Origin: Granulicella sapmiensis
Lineage (GTDB): Bacteria; Acidobacteriota; Terriglobia; Terriglobales; Acidobacteriaceae
Assembly: GCA_026225395.1 (NCBI GenBank)
Contig: JAMFSR010000021.1
Location: 62,001-126,000, forward strand
Direction of reading: 5' to 3'
Length of the DNA: 64,000 bases
Positions 52,471 to 61,156 of this stretch are shown piece after piece. The notes below the pieces were generated by a model. It saw only the letters and a list, made by a program, of their open reading frames with translations, made no database searches and was not told the origin of the DNA. How positions within the stretch are numbered: the first letter of the stretch is position 1; every line of letters starts with the position of its first letter. Made by a program: the position numbers and the translations under genes.

Positions 52471-53783
52471 TTGTTTTTCTCTTTTCTGAAGTAAAGATCG
52501 AGAAACGTCAGATATTCGTCCCAGTCGAATGCTGTGACGTCATGCTTGCCCGTACGCACGTGATACGCCACTTGACTTCCCAATAGCGGTTGATCCACTC
52601 CAGGCATAGCCGTATTTGAAGGCAGGCCAGATTGCCCCAGGAGTGCATAGACTCGGCTCGCACTCACGGCAGAGAGGAACTCCCCTCTGGGATCCGAGTA
52701 TTGATCGCCGATAGCGCTGGCCACATACAGTGGCCGAGGCGCAATGAGCGACAACAACAGGTTGCCATCCGCTGGGATGTCGCGGTCGCGATCCACCCAC
52801 TGGGCGTAATTCTGGCAAAACCAGTAGGGAAAAGAGTGTTCGAGATGAGCCACCGGTTCGCCAATCTCGCGACGTGAGAGCGACTGCCCTCCTTTGCCGG
52901 ATTCCGTAGAAAGAACCGCCGCAAACCGCTGGTCCTGTGCCGCAGCCCAGTCCGCTGCTTTGCCGAGACGGCTATGGCCGGTAACCGCAATGTGTTTGCC
53001 ATCGACATCCTTGTCTGTTTCCAGGTAGTCAAGCGCTCGGCTCAATCCCCACGCCCAGGCGCCAATCGCACCCCATTCATCCGGCGTTGGCGCGTGTTCA
53101 CCCGGCAACACAAAGAGTTGCCGAACACTGAACTGCGCGGCGTCTTTGAAGTCAGGCTCAATGTCTCCGTAATAGACGGTAGCAAGGCCATAACCGTGCG
53201 TGATGATGTTTTCCACCTGCCATTGTTGAATTTGGGTTCCGCGAGTGCTCTCTGACGGCAGGTCGTGCAAAAGCTCTTGCGGACCCTTGGGTTTGCTCCA
53301 GACAGGTGTTGGCTGAATAGCTGGATCATCAAGAACGGTCTGATTGCCATTGAAGTTGAGGCCGAGGATTACCGGCGAGCGATCAATAGCATGGGCGGGA
53401 AGATAGAGCAAAATGCGCATCTTCATTCCCCGTTCTTCAGACGAAGTAAAGAAAACATCGATCTGCTTGCGAATAGCACGCCCCTGCAGTGCATGGCGGT
53501 CCTGTTCAATGACCTTATAGCGCAGCGGAAGGTGAGCGTCGGCGGGAGTTCGGCCATAGATGTTTTCTTCAAATAGCTTGACTATCTCGGGACGGCGCTT
53601 CTCCCACCACTGCTGTGGCGTGCGAACGCTGGAGCCATCAGCCGTCTCCAGTGGATCAAGCATCCCGTACGGAGGCACCTTTGACTCATCGACATTCGTG
53701 CCCGGTGGAAGCTGCGCATTCGCAACCTGGGGGCAAGCAAGCGTCATAACAAGTATGGCTGAGTAAGTCAGAAAGCGTTTCAC
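52467..53783 (-). CDS. CE15 glucuronoyl esterase-like protein
   Basis: A 438-residue secreted protein with signal peptide (YSAILVMTLACPQVANAQ). The catalytic serine is in TGHSRLGKAADW near residue 267; the family motif is usually GCSRxGK, so Cys is replaced by His. STESGKGGQSLSRREIGE near 290 and the C-terminal His in TGKHDVTAFDWDEYLTFLDL near 420 match bacterial CE15. CE15 enzymes cleave ester links between glucuronate of glucuronoxylan and lignin, or uronic methyl esters. The gene overlaps both neighbours by 4 bases, in line with coupled expression. Confidence 0.85.
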   Translation of the reverse strand: MKRFLTYSAILVMTLACPQVANAQLPPGTNVDESKVPPYGMLDPLETADGSSVRTPQQWWEKRRPEIVKLFEENIYGRTPADAHLPLRYKVIEQDRHALQGRAIRKQIDVFFTSSEERGMKMRILLYLPAHAIDRSPVILGLNFNGNQTVLDDPAIQPTPVWSKPKGPQELLHDLPSESTRGTQIQQWQVENIITHGYGLATVYYGDIEPDFKDAAQFSVRQLFVLPGEHAPTPDEWGAIGAWAWGLSRALDYLETDKDVDGKHIAVTGHSRLGKAADWAAAQDQRFAAVLSTESGKGGQSLSRREIGEPVAHLEHSFPYWFCQNYAQWVDRDRDIPADGNLLLSLIAPRPLYVASAIGDQYSDPRGEFLSAVSASRVYALLGQSGLPSNTAMPGVDQPLLGSQVAYHVRTGKHDVTAFDWDEYLTFLDLYFRKEKNK

Positions 53784-56263
53784 GGGCGTGCGTTCTCCGA
53801 TTGCGTAAAGATATATCGTCCTGCACGGTTCAGAGTTAATACAGAACGTGTTCCCTGTGCATCGGGTACAACCATGACAGCTTTTCCATTCTGTAGAATT
53901 TGTCCTCTTTGAGGGACGAACGGAAGGCTGACTGTCGCAGTCGTCCCTACCGGAAGCGTGATGATGACCGTCGTCGGTGTGGCAGAGACATGGATCAGGC
54001 CGCGCGGGGTCGGTTCGACTCCATGCGCCCAGTTCAATCCGGCAAGGTCAGGACGAATCGTCACTGTGCGGAAGCCTCTACCTGTCGGCTCAATGCCGAG
54101 TATCTCCTGCATGAGCCAGGCGGTGGGTCCACTAGCCCACCCATGTGCCAGACTTACGTAGTACCCCTTCTTGCCATCTGCTTCGAGCGACGCGTGAAAA
54201 TTTTCTTTGGGCCAGAGCGGATCGTACGCCTCCCAAAAACTCGTCGCACCCTCAGCGATCATGCCACCCCAATATCTGCGCATCCAGTCGAGTGCGTCGG
54301 TGCGATGACCAAGTTGAGCCATTGCTGAAAGGACGTAGAAGCCATAATAAGGTGTTATGACAGCTGCAGGATGGTCGTCGGCAACACCCGCGAGAACATG
54401 GGACCAGATTGCAGATTGCTCAACGGGAGTGGTGGCACCGGAGACAACCGCCATGGCGTTCGTCTGCCAACGTTCACCGAACGTATTGGTTGCAGTATCC
54501 AACAGCTTCGAATCCGCTGAAGCCCGTATGAGCGTGGCACGATCGCGATACTCCGCCGCTTTAGATGCATCGTCCAGCTCGTCTAAAAGAAACGCGGCTT
54601 GCTGGTAGGCGAGATAGAACTCAAACTGTGTGGCCGCTCTGGCCTCCGGAGTATCAGCACTGAAGCCGGAGGACCAATCGACGAAGACCTTATGTTTCTG
54701 TGGATTCGTAAATGAGCCCGTACTGTCCAATTCAAGATCCATCACTCCAAGCAGCTCCAACAGCCGTGGATGCAAACTCCGCAAATATTCGAGATCTCCT
54801 ATATGGCGATAGAAGTCTGCCTGGCCGGTGATCCAGAGCGCTGAGTAACCAGCAATCGTATTGACGTCTCGCGTCACGGGCGAGCCACCAATTACCTGCT
54901 CCATGGTCCGCTCCATCAAGTCCTTGTCGGCAAAGACGCTCGAAATGACGCGCCCCGTTACATCGAGATCGCCCATCCACTGCCCTCGGTCGCGCTTAGG
55001 TGCGTCCCATATGCCCTCCTGCATGCAAAGGTGCGCGGTGTACGCGCCCGTCTCCCATATGCGATTGAGTAACGGATCCGATGACTCAAAAGAACCGAGA
55101 TAGCGGGCTGGGAAGGCAATCCCTTCAACGTCTATGCGCGACCACTGCGAAGCCCCCGGAGGGAAAGTGAGACGAACGTATCGAAAGGCGCTCTTGGGTC
55201 CGAAAGCCTCACCGTGCGACGGCACTGTGATAAGCCGATGCCCGAGATATGGGTGTCCCTCTGCCTCCTCAAGCGATTCGCCATAGCTGCTGTCCATCAC
55301 GATCGTTTTAGTTGAAGCAGAGATAAGATGAAGGCGTCCACTCACCTCCCGTCCAAAGTCGAGGGTCAGGGATGATGCGTTATCGCGCGATGCCATGCGC
55401 AGAGCACCGGTCCGTTCCAAAGATCTTGGATCGACCATTTTTAGGGATGGATCGACATCTCTGATATTCGTTACACGCAAATGGTACGTCCGCATTGCGG
55501 AACCTATGCCGGAGTATCCCGGCCATGCATACAATCCCGCATCGGCGTTCCACTGTAAGAAATCGCTCTTGCTTCCGAGTGCACCAAGGCTTTGCACCCC
55601 GGGCCACGCCGAATCGTCGAAAGCGACACCTTGCCAGCCGGTTGTTAATTTGAGCGTGCTTCGCCAGGAGAGATCGGAGACCAATACGGGGGGCACGTCT
55701 ATCCCAACGGCGCGGGGCACAATTTTGACGGCCAGCACCTCACCGTAGGTGACCTGGTTGATCGTCGGGCTTGCTCCCGTATGGAGCGAACTGTGGCCTC
55801 GTACCTCTTCGATCGCAAGAGTATTAACGCCGGGCTTCAGAGCGTTCACAACATCAGCGGTGAGAACGGTAAGACCTTTAGCGCGTGTGCCGTCATCTTC
55901 AAAATGAAGCACCTGAGTACCGTTCAGAAACACCATGCCTGAACGCGGACCCGCGAGATACAACGTCGAGTGTTGCGGAATAGCAGCCAGAGAGAACTTC
56001 GCTCTGAAGTAGTGCGGCTCGATCTTGTCCTCCTGGCCTCGAACCGTAGATTGATAGGCAGGATTGAGCGCCGCGGCATCGCCCTGTGTCCATATGAATT
56101 GCTCTCGAAGATGAGTCGAAGCCGGAACCTGCAGCTTGGCGGGATCTCGCGCGAGATCAAGTTGGCCCGATACGTATACCGCCTGCGCGTCGGAGATCCC
56201 AGTCGCGAAACCGACCATCAGAAAGAAGCTAAGAGCAAACAGTCTCGCTATCGTACGCGGCAA
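53780..56263 (-). CDS. GH78 alpha-L-rhamnosidase
   Basis: An 827-residue secreted enzyme, starting at TTG 56263: AAGGAG lies 6 bases upstream and the result is a classic signal peptide (LFALSFFLMVGFATGISDAQA); the frame is also open up to TTG 56332. Beta-sandwich domains (about 30-400) precede the (alpha/alpha)6 barrel. The catalytic block WDAPKRDRGQWMGDLDV near 422 with its Asp acid and TSFWEAYDP near 676 as base region fit GH78. It should remove terminal alpha-L-rhamnose. It is the first gene of the six-gene leftward run; its 3' end overlaps the CE15 start (ATGA). Confidence 0.88.
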   Translation of the reverse strand: MPRTIARLFALSFFLMVGFATGISDAQAVYVSGQLDLARDPAKLQVPASTHLREQFIWTQGDAAALNPAYQSTVRGQEDKIEPHYFRAKFSLAAIPQHSTLYLAGPRSGMVFLNGTQVLHFEDDGTRAKGLTVLTADVVNALKPGVNTLAIEEVRGHSSLHTGASPTINQVTYGEVLAVKIVPRAVGIDVPPVLVSDLSWRSTLKLTTGWQGVAFDDSAWPGVQSLGALGSKSDFLQWNADAGLYAWPGYSGIGSAMRTYHLRVTNIRDVDPSLKMVDPRSLERTGALRMASRDNASSLTLDFGREVSGRLHLISASTKTIVMDSSYGESLEEAEGHPYLGHRLITVPSHGEAFGPKSAFRYVRLTFPPGASQWSRIDVEGIAFPARYLGSFESSDPLLNRIWETGAYTAHLCMQEGIWDAPKRDRGQWMGDLDVTGRVISSVFADKDLMERTMEQVIGGSPVTRDVNTIAGYSALWITGQADFYRHIGDLEYLRSLHPRLLELLGVMDLELDSTGSFTNPQKHKVFVDWSSGFSADTPEARAATQFEFYLAYQQAAFLLDELDDASKAAEYRDRATLIRASADSKLLDTATNTFGERWQTNAMAVVSGATTPVEQSAIWSHVLAGVADDHPAAVITPYYGFYVLSAMAQLGHRTDALDWMRRYWGGMIAEGATSFWEAYDPLWPKENFHASLEADGKKGYYVSLAHGWASGPTAWLMQEILGIEPTGRGFRTVTIRPDLAGLNWAHGVEPTPRGLIHVSATPTTVIITLPVGTTATVSLPFVPQRGQILQNGKAVMVVPDAQGTRSVLTLNRAGRYIFTQSENARP

Positions 56264-56392
56264 ATTCGGCTCCTTGGGCGAGGTATGGTTGACTTCACGC
56301 TCTGGCAGGGACAGTATAGGCACTCCACTCAAACATAGCGAGATCGTAGAAGGGTGGATTCTCTGCGCGCGAAACGGGATAATTCAGACATC
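56264..56392. promoter_or_regulatory. Divergent promoter region GH78 / GH30-like
   Basis: A 129-base divergent control region between the GH78 (reverse) and GH30-like (forward) genes. It includes TTGACT at 56289-56294 and TATAGG at 56315-56320, but the 20-base spacer is long, so a promoter is only suggestive. No regulator-binding dyad was obvious. Confidence 0.3.
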
Positions 56393-58345
56393 ATGATGTA
56401 CCCACGAATGAAGAAGTCAATGAACGCCATGGACCAAGTGTGGATTCCCTCCCTCGTGGGGTGCTTGATTTATTTTCTCGCGCTGCTCGGGATGCACGCC
56501 AACGCTCAACAAGCGATCAAGCTGCCTGTGCCGCACGAAAACAAGCAGCCATCGCTTCAGAACTTCGCATTTGCTTCCGATGGCCCAATTGGCCCCGGTT
56601 GGAGTCGGCCAGATGAGATTGCCAGAACATATTTTCACGAGGACCTGACTGCCCTTTTTAGCAGAACCATTGTGCTTTCCAGTGACATGCCGAGGCAGGC
56701 GAAGCTCCAATGGATTTTCACCGGCCCTCATGCTGGCTTTACCGTGGAAATCACCGCATCGAATGTTCGCGTCATCCAGCGTTTCTATGACTCCTCTGCC
56801 CTATCCGCGGGCCAGGGAAATTACCTGGAAAAGATCGTTCGCGACGAGCAGCAACAATATGTCGGCTCAGTGCGGGATATTACCGTTGTTCTGGACTCGC
56901 ATCTTGCAATCGAGGTCCTTCTTAACGGCGTCGTGATGCTTTCGCAGCCTTGCACTTTCGACATCACTCGGCACCAACTGATGTTTTCGGCGCCACGCAC
57001 AATGCACCTGACGTTGGCAGGTTCACTTCTTGCGCCGGCAATCAAAGATGCCTTGATTCGCGTTGATTCAAGCAGCAAGCATCAAACGATAATTGGCTTT
57101 GGTGGAAGCCCGAGCATTCCGGCTTACGAAGAGCTAAGTGATGAAGGAAAAAAGCAGTATTGGGAAATCCTCCGAAAATATAATTTGCTGCTCGATCGCG
57201 AATACCCAATGGGTACGGAGCTAAAGCCCGATCTCTCAAACCTCGAAGATCTGAACGATGCGACGCCCCACTACTATGGCGATAATTTCCCTAATGGCGA
57301 AGTCTCAAGCTTTGATTACAGCAAACACGCTATTGAACTGGGCGGCGAGGTTATCTACGAAATGTGGGCGTTGCCGAAGTGGGCCACAACCCCTTACGTG
57401 GGATCGCAAGTGATGGATGCGTGGAATAGACCAGTGAAGATTGCGGCGAACCCCGATGAGTATGCCCGCATCGTTGTGCACTACTGCGAACTGGCCAAAG
57501 AACGCACAGGTCAGCCGCCCGCTATTGTTGGAATAGAGAATGAAGTCGAGCAACCGCCTGCAATTTTTGACGCTATGGTGAAGACTCTTCGCCATGAATT
57601 GGATAGGGCTGGGTTCCAATCGGTAAAGATACACATGGCTGATGCCAGCTATCTTTACCTTGGAATAGCGCGTGTCCATTCACTGCAGGAAGATACCGAT
57701 GCTTGGCGCGCTATCGACTACACGGCGGCTCACGAGTACGACTATCAGGAGTTTCTGGCGAACCCCGATCTTTACGACGAACGGCTGAATGCGATGCATC
57801 AGGCTTCAGGATCGAAGCCATTTCTAGCGACCGAGATCTGCCTCAACGACCCGCAGTATCAGGAGCTCTCTTATCGCGTCGCCCTCAACGTGGCACAGCT
57901 CTATCATAAGAATCTTACTGAGCTGGATGCCGAAGCGTTGATGTACTGCTGGCTTCTGCTCGACGTGGAGCAGCCTAGCTTTGGCGGTTCACGCTCTCTG
58001 CTCGTTCCGGATAAGACTCGTGGCGACCTACCTGTACCTTCCAGTTTCGAACTGCGGGTGATGGGAGCTTTCAGCCGTCATGTGCTCAGAGGAATGACGC
58101 GGGTTTCTGCATCGAGCCCGGACCCCGACTTATTGGTAAGCGCATTCGAGGATTCGCATTACTCCTCGCTCATCATCTTGAATCGTTCGACCGAGGCGCG
58201 GCACTTGATCGTCGATTGGAAGGACAAACACTGGTCTGAGATGGAACGCACCAGCCAAACGCTGGAGAATGCCGCCTCGTCACCCAGTGATGTCATCATT
58301 CAGCCAGGTGAAATTGTTACGTTGTCAAACTTTTCGGTGAACTGA
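56393..58345 (+). CDS. GH30-like (clan GH-A) secreted glycosidase
   Basis: About 650 residues. The N-terminus holds a signal-like segment (GCLIYFLALLGMHANAQ). Residues about 50-220 form a beta domain. A (beta/alpha)8 domain then begins with HQTIIGFGGSPSIPAYEEL near 228 (GFGG is typical of GH30). The acid/base is suggested in GIENEVEQPP near 381 and the nucleophile in FLATEICLN near 480. A C-terminal beta domain follows. Members of this fold act on beta-glucuronic, beta-xylosyl or beta-galactosyl linkages; this one is not assignable. The start is uncertain: ATGs at 56393, 56396 and 56408, with no strong ribosome-binding site. Confidence 0.6.
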   Translation: MMYPRMKKSMNAMDQVWIPSLVGCLIYFLALLGMHANAQQAIKLPVPHENKQPSLQNFAFASDGPIGPGWSRPDEIARTYFHEDLTALFSRTIVLSSDMPRQAKLQWIFTGPHAGFTVEITASNVRVIQRFYDSSALSAGQGNYLEKIVRDEQQQYVGSVRDITVVLDSHLAIEVLLNGVVMLSQPCTFDITRHQLMFSAPRTMHLTLAGSLLAPAIKDALIRVDSSSKHQTIIGFGGSPSIPAYEELSDEGKKQYWEILRKYNLLLDREYPMGTELKPDLSNLEDLNDATPHYYGDNFPNGEVSSFDYSKHAIELGGEVIYEMWALPKWATTPYVGSQVMDAWNRPVKIAANPDEYARIVVHYCELAKERTGQPPAIVGIENEVEQPPAIFDAMVKTLRHELDRAGFQSVKIHMADASYLYLGIARVHSLQEDTDAWRAIDYTAAHEYDYQEFLANPDLYDERLNAMHQASGSKPFLATEICLNDPQYQELSYRVALNVAQLYHKNLTELDAEALMYCWLLLDVEQPSFGGSRSLLVPDKTRGDLPVPSSFELRVMGAFSRHVLRGMTRVSASSPDPDLLVSAFEDSHYSSLIILNRSTEARHLIVDWKDKHWSEMERTSQTLENAASSPSDVIIQPGEIVTLSNFSVN

Positions 58346-58372
58346 GCGACACTAAAGATTTGAGGAGAACGC

Positions 58373-59470
58373 TTGAAAACTGCCTTGACATGGATATTCG
58401 CCGCTCTCTGTTGCATCCCAGCGCTCGCTGCTGAAGAGAGGCCGCAAGGTCAATTCATCTTCCAGCCTGGATCAACGTCTTTTCCAGAAAGCCACGCTTC
58501 CACCATCGTCGCTCTTAAAAACGGTGAGTTGATGGCGGCCTGGTTTGGCGGAACGAAAGAGCGAGCACCAGACGTAGCGATCTGGGGGTCCTGCTTCACA
58601 AACGGTATCTGGACGCCGCCAGTGGAGTTGGAACGAGAGAAAGGAATGCCTTCTTGGAATCCAGTTTTGTTTCATACGAAAGATGGACGACTATGGCTTT
58701 ACTACAAGGTTGGGCCTTCTCCGGGTGAGTGGGCCGCGGGCCGCATGTACAGCGATGATGAAGGCAAGACCTGGTCGAAGGACGAACGGCTTCCTGCCGG
58801 ATTGCTTGGGCCGGTTAGAGCGAAACCGCTGGTTTTGGGCGACGGAACCGTTGTAAGTGGTACATCCTTCGAAGCCCATGAAACCTGGGCCGCATGGATT
58901 GAACGCAGTACTGACAATGGAGGAACGTGGAAAAAAATCGGTCCAATCGACATCTCCCGCGAGTTCGATGCAGCAGCCACTCCCGCGCCTGATCCTCCGA
59001 AAGATGCCCCAGGATGGGAGGCAGACAAGGGTCCGCGAAAGTATGAGGGGATCATTCAGCCCTCAATCATCTCACTGGGCGGCAAACATCTCCGCCTCTA
59101 TGCAAGGTCTCGGACACTGGCTTCGAAGATTGCTGTCGCGGATTCAATGGACAACGGCTTGACGTGGACTGAGGCTCGTTTTTTGGATCTCCCGAACAAC
59201 AACTCTGGAATCGACGCAGTTGCGCTCAAGGACGGCCGAGTTGTGATGATTTTCAATAACACAACCGTAGGAAGAACGCCGCTAAACCTCGCCGTGAGTG
59301 AGGATGGAGAACACTTTCGTGTCTTCGCAACGCTGGAAGATACGGTCGGACAGTATTCTTATCCTGCAATCATCCAGGCACCGGATGGAAATCTTGAGAT
59401 GACCTATACCTGGCAAAGAAAGACGATCAAATACGTCCATCTGCCACTCTCAGAGGTACCCAAGCAGTAA
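58373..59470 (+). CDS. Sialidase-superfamily (BNR/Asp-box) secreted protein
   Basis: A 365-residue exported protein. TTG 58373 is the start: AGGAG lies 7 bases upstream and the signal peptide (LTWIFAALCCIPALAAEE) follows. Three Asp-box motifs SDDEGKTW (near 125), STDNGGTW (near 180) and SMDNGLTW (near 259) show a six-bladed propeller. An N-terminal Arg or Glu pair as in true sialidases (ESHASTIVALKNGELM) is present, but the catalytic triad cannot be confirmed. In other pectin-degrading systems, GH33-like members release Kdo-type sugars. It follows the GH30-like gene by 27 bases in an operon. Confidence 0.75.
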   Translation: MKTALTWIFAALCCIPALAAEERPQGQFIFQPGSTSFPESHASTIVALKNGELMAAWFGGTKERAPDVAIWGSCFTNGIWTPPVELEREKGMPSWNPVLFHTKDGRLWLYYKVGPSPGEWAAGRMYSDDEGKTWSKDERLPAGLLGPVRAKPLVLGDGTVVSGTSFEAHETWAAWIERSTDNGGTWKKIGPIDISREFDAAATPAPDPPKDAPGWEADKGPRKYEGIIQPSIISLGGKHLRLYARSRTLASKIAVADSMDNGLTWTEARFLDLPNNNSGIDAVALKDGRVVMIFNNTTVGRTPLNLAVSEDGEHFRVFATLEDTVGQYSYPAIIQAPDGNLEMTYTWQRKTIKYVHLPLSEVPKQ

Positions 59471-59475
59471 GACCG

Positions 59476-61116
59476 CTAGGACTTCGGGCACTTTGTCTGG
59501 ATGCGAAAGACAAAAGCAATTCCTAGAGGCGGCGGAACAGCGGGCAGCGTGAGATGCAAGCCGTCAGGATGTTGTGAAAACTCGATATTTGCCGCTGCTC
59601 CCAACAACCGGACCGAGCATACAGGCCGAGCCAGGTATGGATTGTCCGTAAATAGCGTATGAATAATCATCACCCCGGTCCTGGGCCAACCTAATGCGGT
59701 TGCATAAAGAACCCCGCCGTCGCGTGATGTTGTGAAACGGATGTCTTCCGCAGTGTAGGTCTGGATGTCTGAGTTTTTTTCTGTCGGATTCTTCGGTGCC
59801 TTGGTTGGCCCTTCTCCAAAGACAGCAAATGGCCGCGACTGATAAACGGCCTCGCCGTTCACACTGAGCCACTTACCCATCTCTAGCAGCACAGTTCGAG
59901 CTTGATCCGGAATCGTCCCATCAGCCTTGGGGCCGACGTTCAGCAACAGGTTTCCGTTCTTGGAGACAGTATCCATCAGCTGGTGGATCAGCGACGGCGT
60001 CGAACGATATTCATCGTTTTCGACATAACCCCACGAATGGATCGAAATCGACGTATCCGTTTGCCATGGCAATAAGCGAAGTGTATCGAGCTTGCCGCGT
60101 TCTATATCGAGTGTCGCAACGTTCGCAGGCATCGACTCCTCTTTATAGGTGAGCACCGGTTGCTGCTTTCGTTCCGCAGCACGGTCGTAGTAGTATGCCG
60201 CAAACTCGCGAAGTGAAGGCTCATAAGCGGGTTGACCGATCCACCAGTCGAAGTAAAAAAAGTCGGGATGATACTTGTCGACGATCTCGCTGGAACGAGC
60301 AAGCCAGTTGTCGAGCCAGGCCCGATTAGGTGGCAGCCAGCGCTCCAGGTGCGACGGATCCGGCTCTTTGTCGTCACTAGTAGTTCCATCCGGGCCGGGC
60401 AGGTTCATATACTCGGCGGGACCATAGAGCTCCGCGGTCAGAGGGTTCTTTCCGCCGACTGCATAGCGAACATCGGACGGAAATGAACGGCCCATCCCAT
60501 ACCACCACCAGTGTTCCGCTGTGTGCGACGATACGCCAAAACGAAGACCATGTGCCCGGGCCGCAACCGCCAATTCTCCTACCACATCGCGATGCGGCCC
60601 CATACTGACCGCATTCCAAGGTGTCATGTTGGACGCATACATAGCGAAACCATCGCAGTGTTCCCCTACCGGAACCACGTAACGCGCACCGGCTTGCACA
60701 AACAGTTGCATCCAGTCATCCGGATTAAACTTTTCAGCCTTGAACATCGGGATGAAATCCTTATAGCCGAACGTTGTCTGTGGCCCGTAGGTAGCGATGT
60801 GATGCTCAAATGCCTTGTTTCCCGGTATATACATATTGCGCGAGTACCATTCGTTTCCGAATGCCGGAACGGAATAGACACCCCAGTGCAAAAATATGCC
60901 GAACTTAGCATCACGGAACCAGTCAGGAGTGCGGTACTGGGCCAGCGAATCCCACGATGCGTGAAACGGCACCTTGTGGTTGGAAGGGGCTGTTTCCGCT
61001 TGAACCAAAGCTACCTGGCGAGCGATTTTGACTTTACTCAACGCCGGACCCTGAGAGATTGAGGTCAGAGGAAATCCGAGGCATAGGAGACACGTAAAGA
61101 CAGAAAGAGTTTTCAC
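59476..61116 (-). CDS. Alpha-L-fucosidase (GH29), second copy
   Basis: A 546-residue secreted enzyme. The start is placed at GTG 61116 because it yields a signal peptide (KTLSVFTCLLCLGFPLTSISQ); an in-frame ATG 61158 overlaps the start codon of the divergent rhamnosidase gene. PDWFRDAKFGIFLHWGVYSV near 64, VPVGEHCDGFAMYASN near 150 and PDFFYFDWWIG near 289 (Asp nucleophile) are GH29 landmarks. It differs in detail from the first GH29 (Tat, 475 residues), so it may prefer another linkage. It converges on the sialidase-like gene with a 5-base gap. Confidence 0.85.
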   Translation of the reverse strand: MKTLSVFTCLLCLGFPLTSISQGPALSKVKIARQVALVQAETAPSNHKVPFHASWDSLAQYRTPDWFRDAKFGIFLHWGVYSVPAFGNEWYSRNMYIPGNKAFEHHIATYGPQTTFGYKDFIPMFKAEKFNPDDWMQLFVQAGARYVVPVGEHCDGFAMYASNMTPWNAVSMGPHRDVVGELAVAARAHGLRFGVSSHTAEHWWWYGMGRSFPSDVRYAVGGKNPLTAELYGPAEYMNLPGPDGTTSDDKEPDPSHLERWLPPNRAWLDNWLARSSEIVDKYHPDFFYFDWWIGQPAYEPSLREFAAYYYDRAAERKQQPVLTYKEESMPANVATLDIERGKLDTLRLLPWQTDTSISIHSWGYVENDEYRSTPSLIHQLMDTVSKNGNLLLNVGPKADGTIPDQARTVLLEMGKWLSVNGEAVYQSRPFAVFGEGPTKAPKNPTEKNSDIQTYTAEDIRFTTSRDGGVLYATALGWPRTGVMIIHTLFTDNPYLARPVCSVRLLGAAANIEFSQHPDGLHLTLPAVPPPLGIAFVFRIQTKCPKS

Positions 61117-61156
61117 GGCGACACGATAGCAGAGGACGCGGTACTTTGATAGGGGC

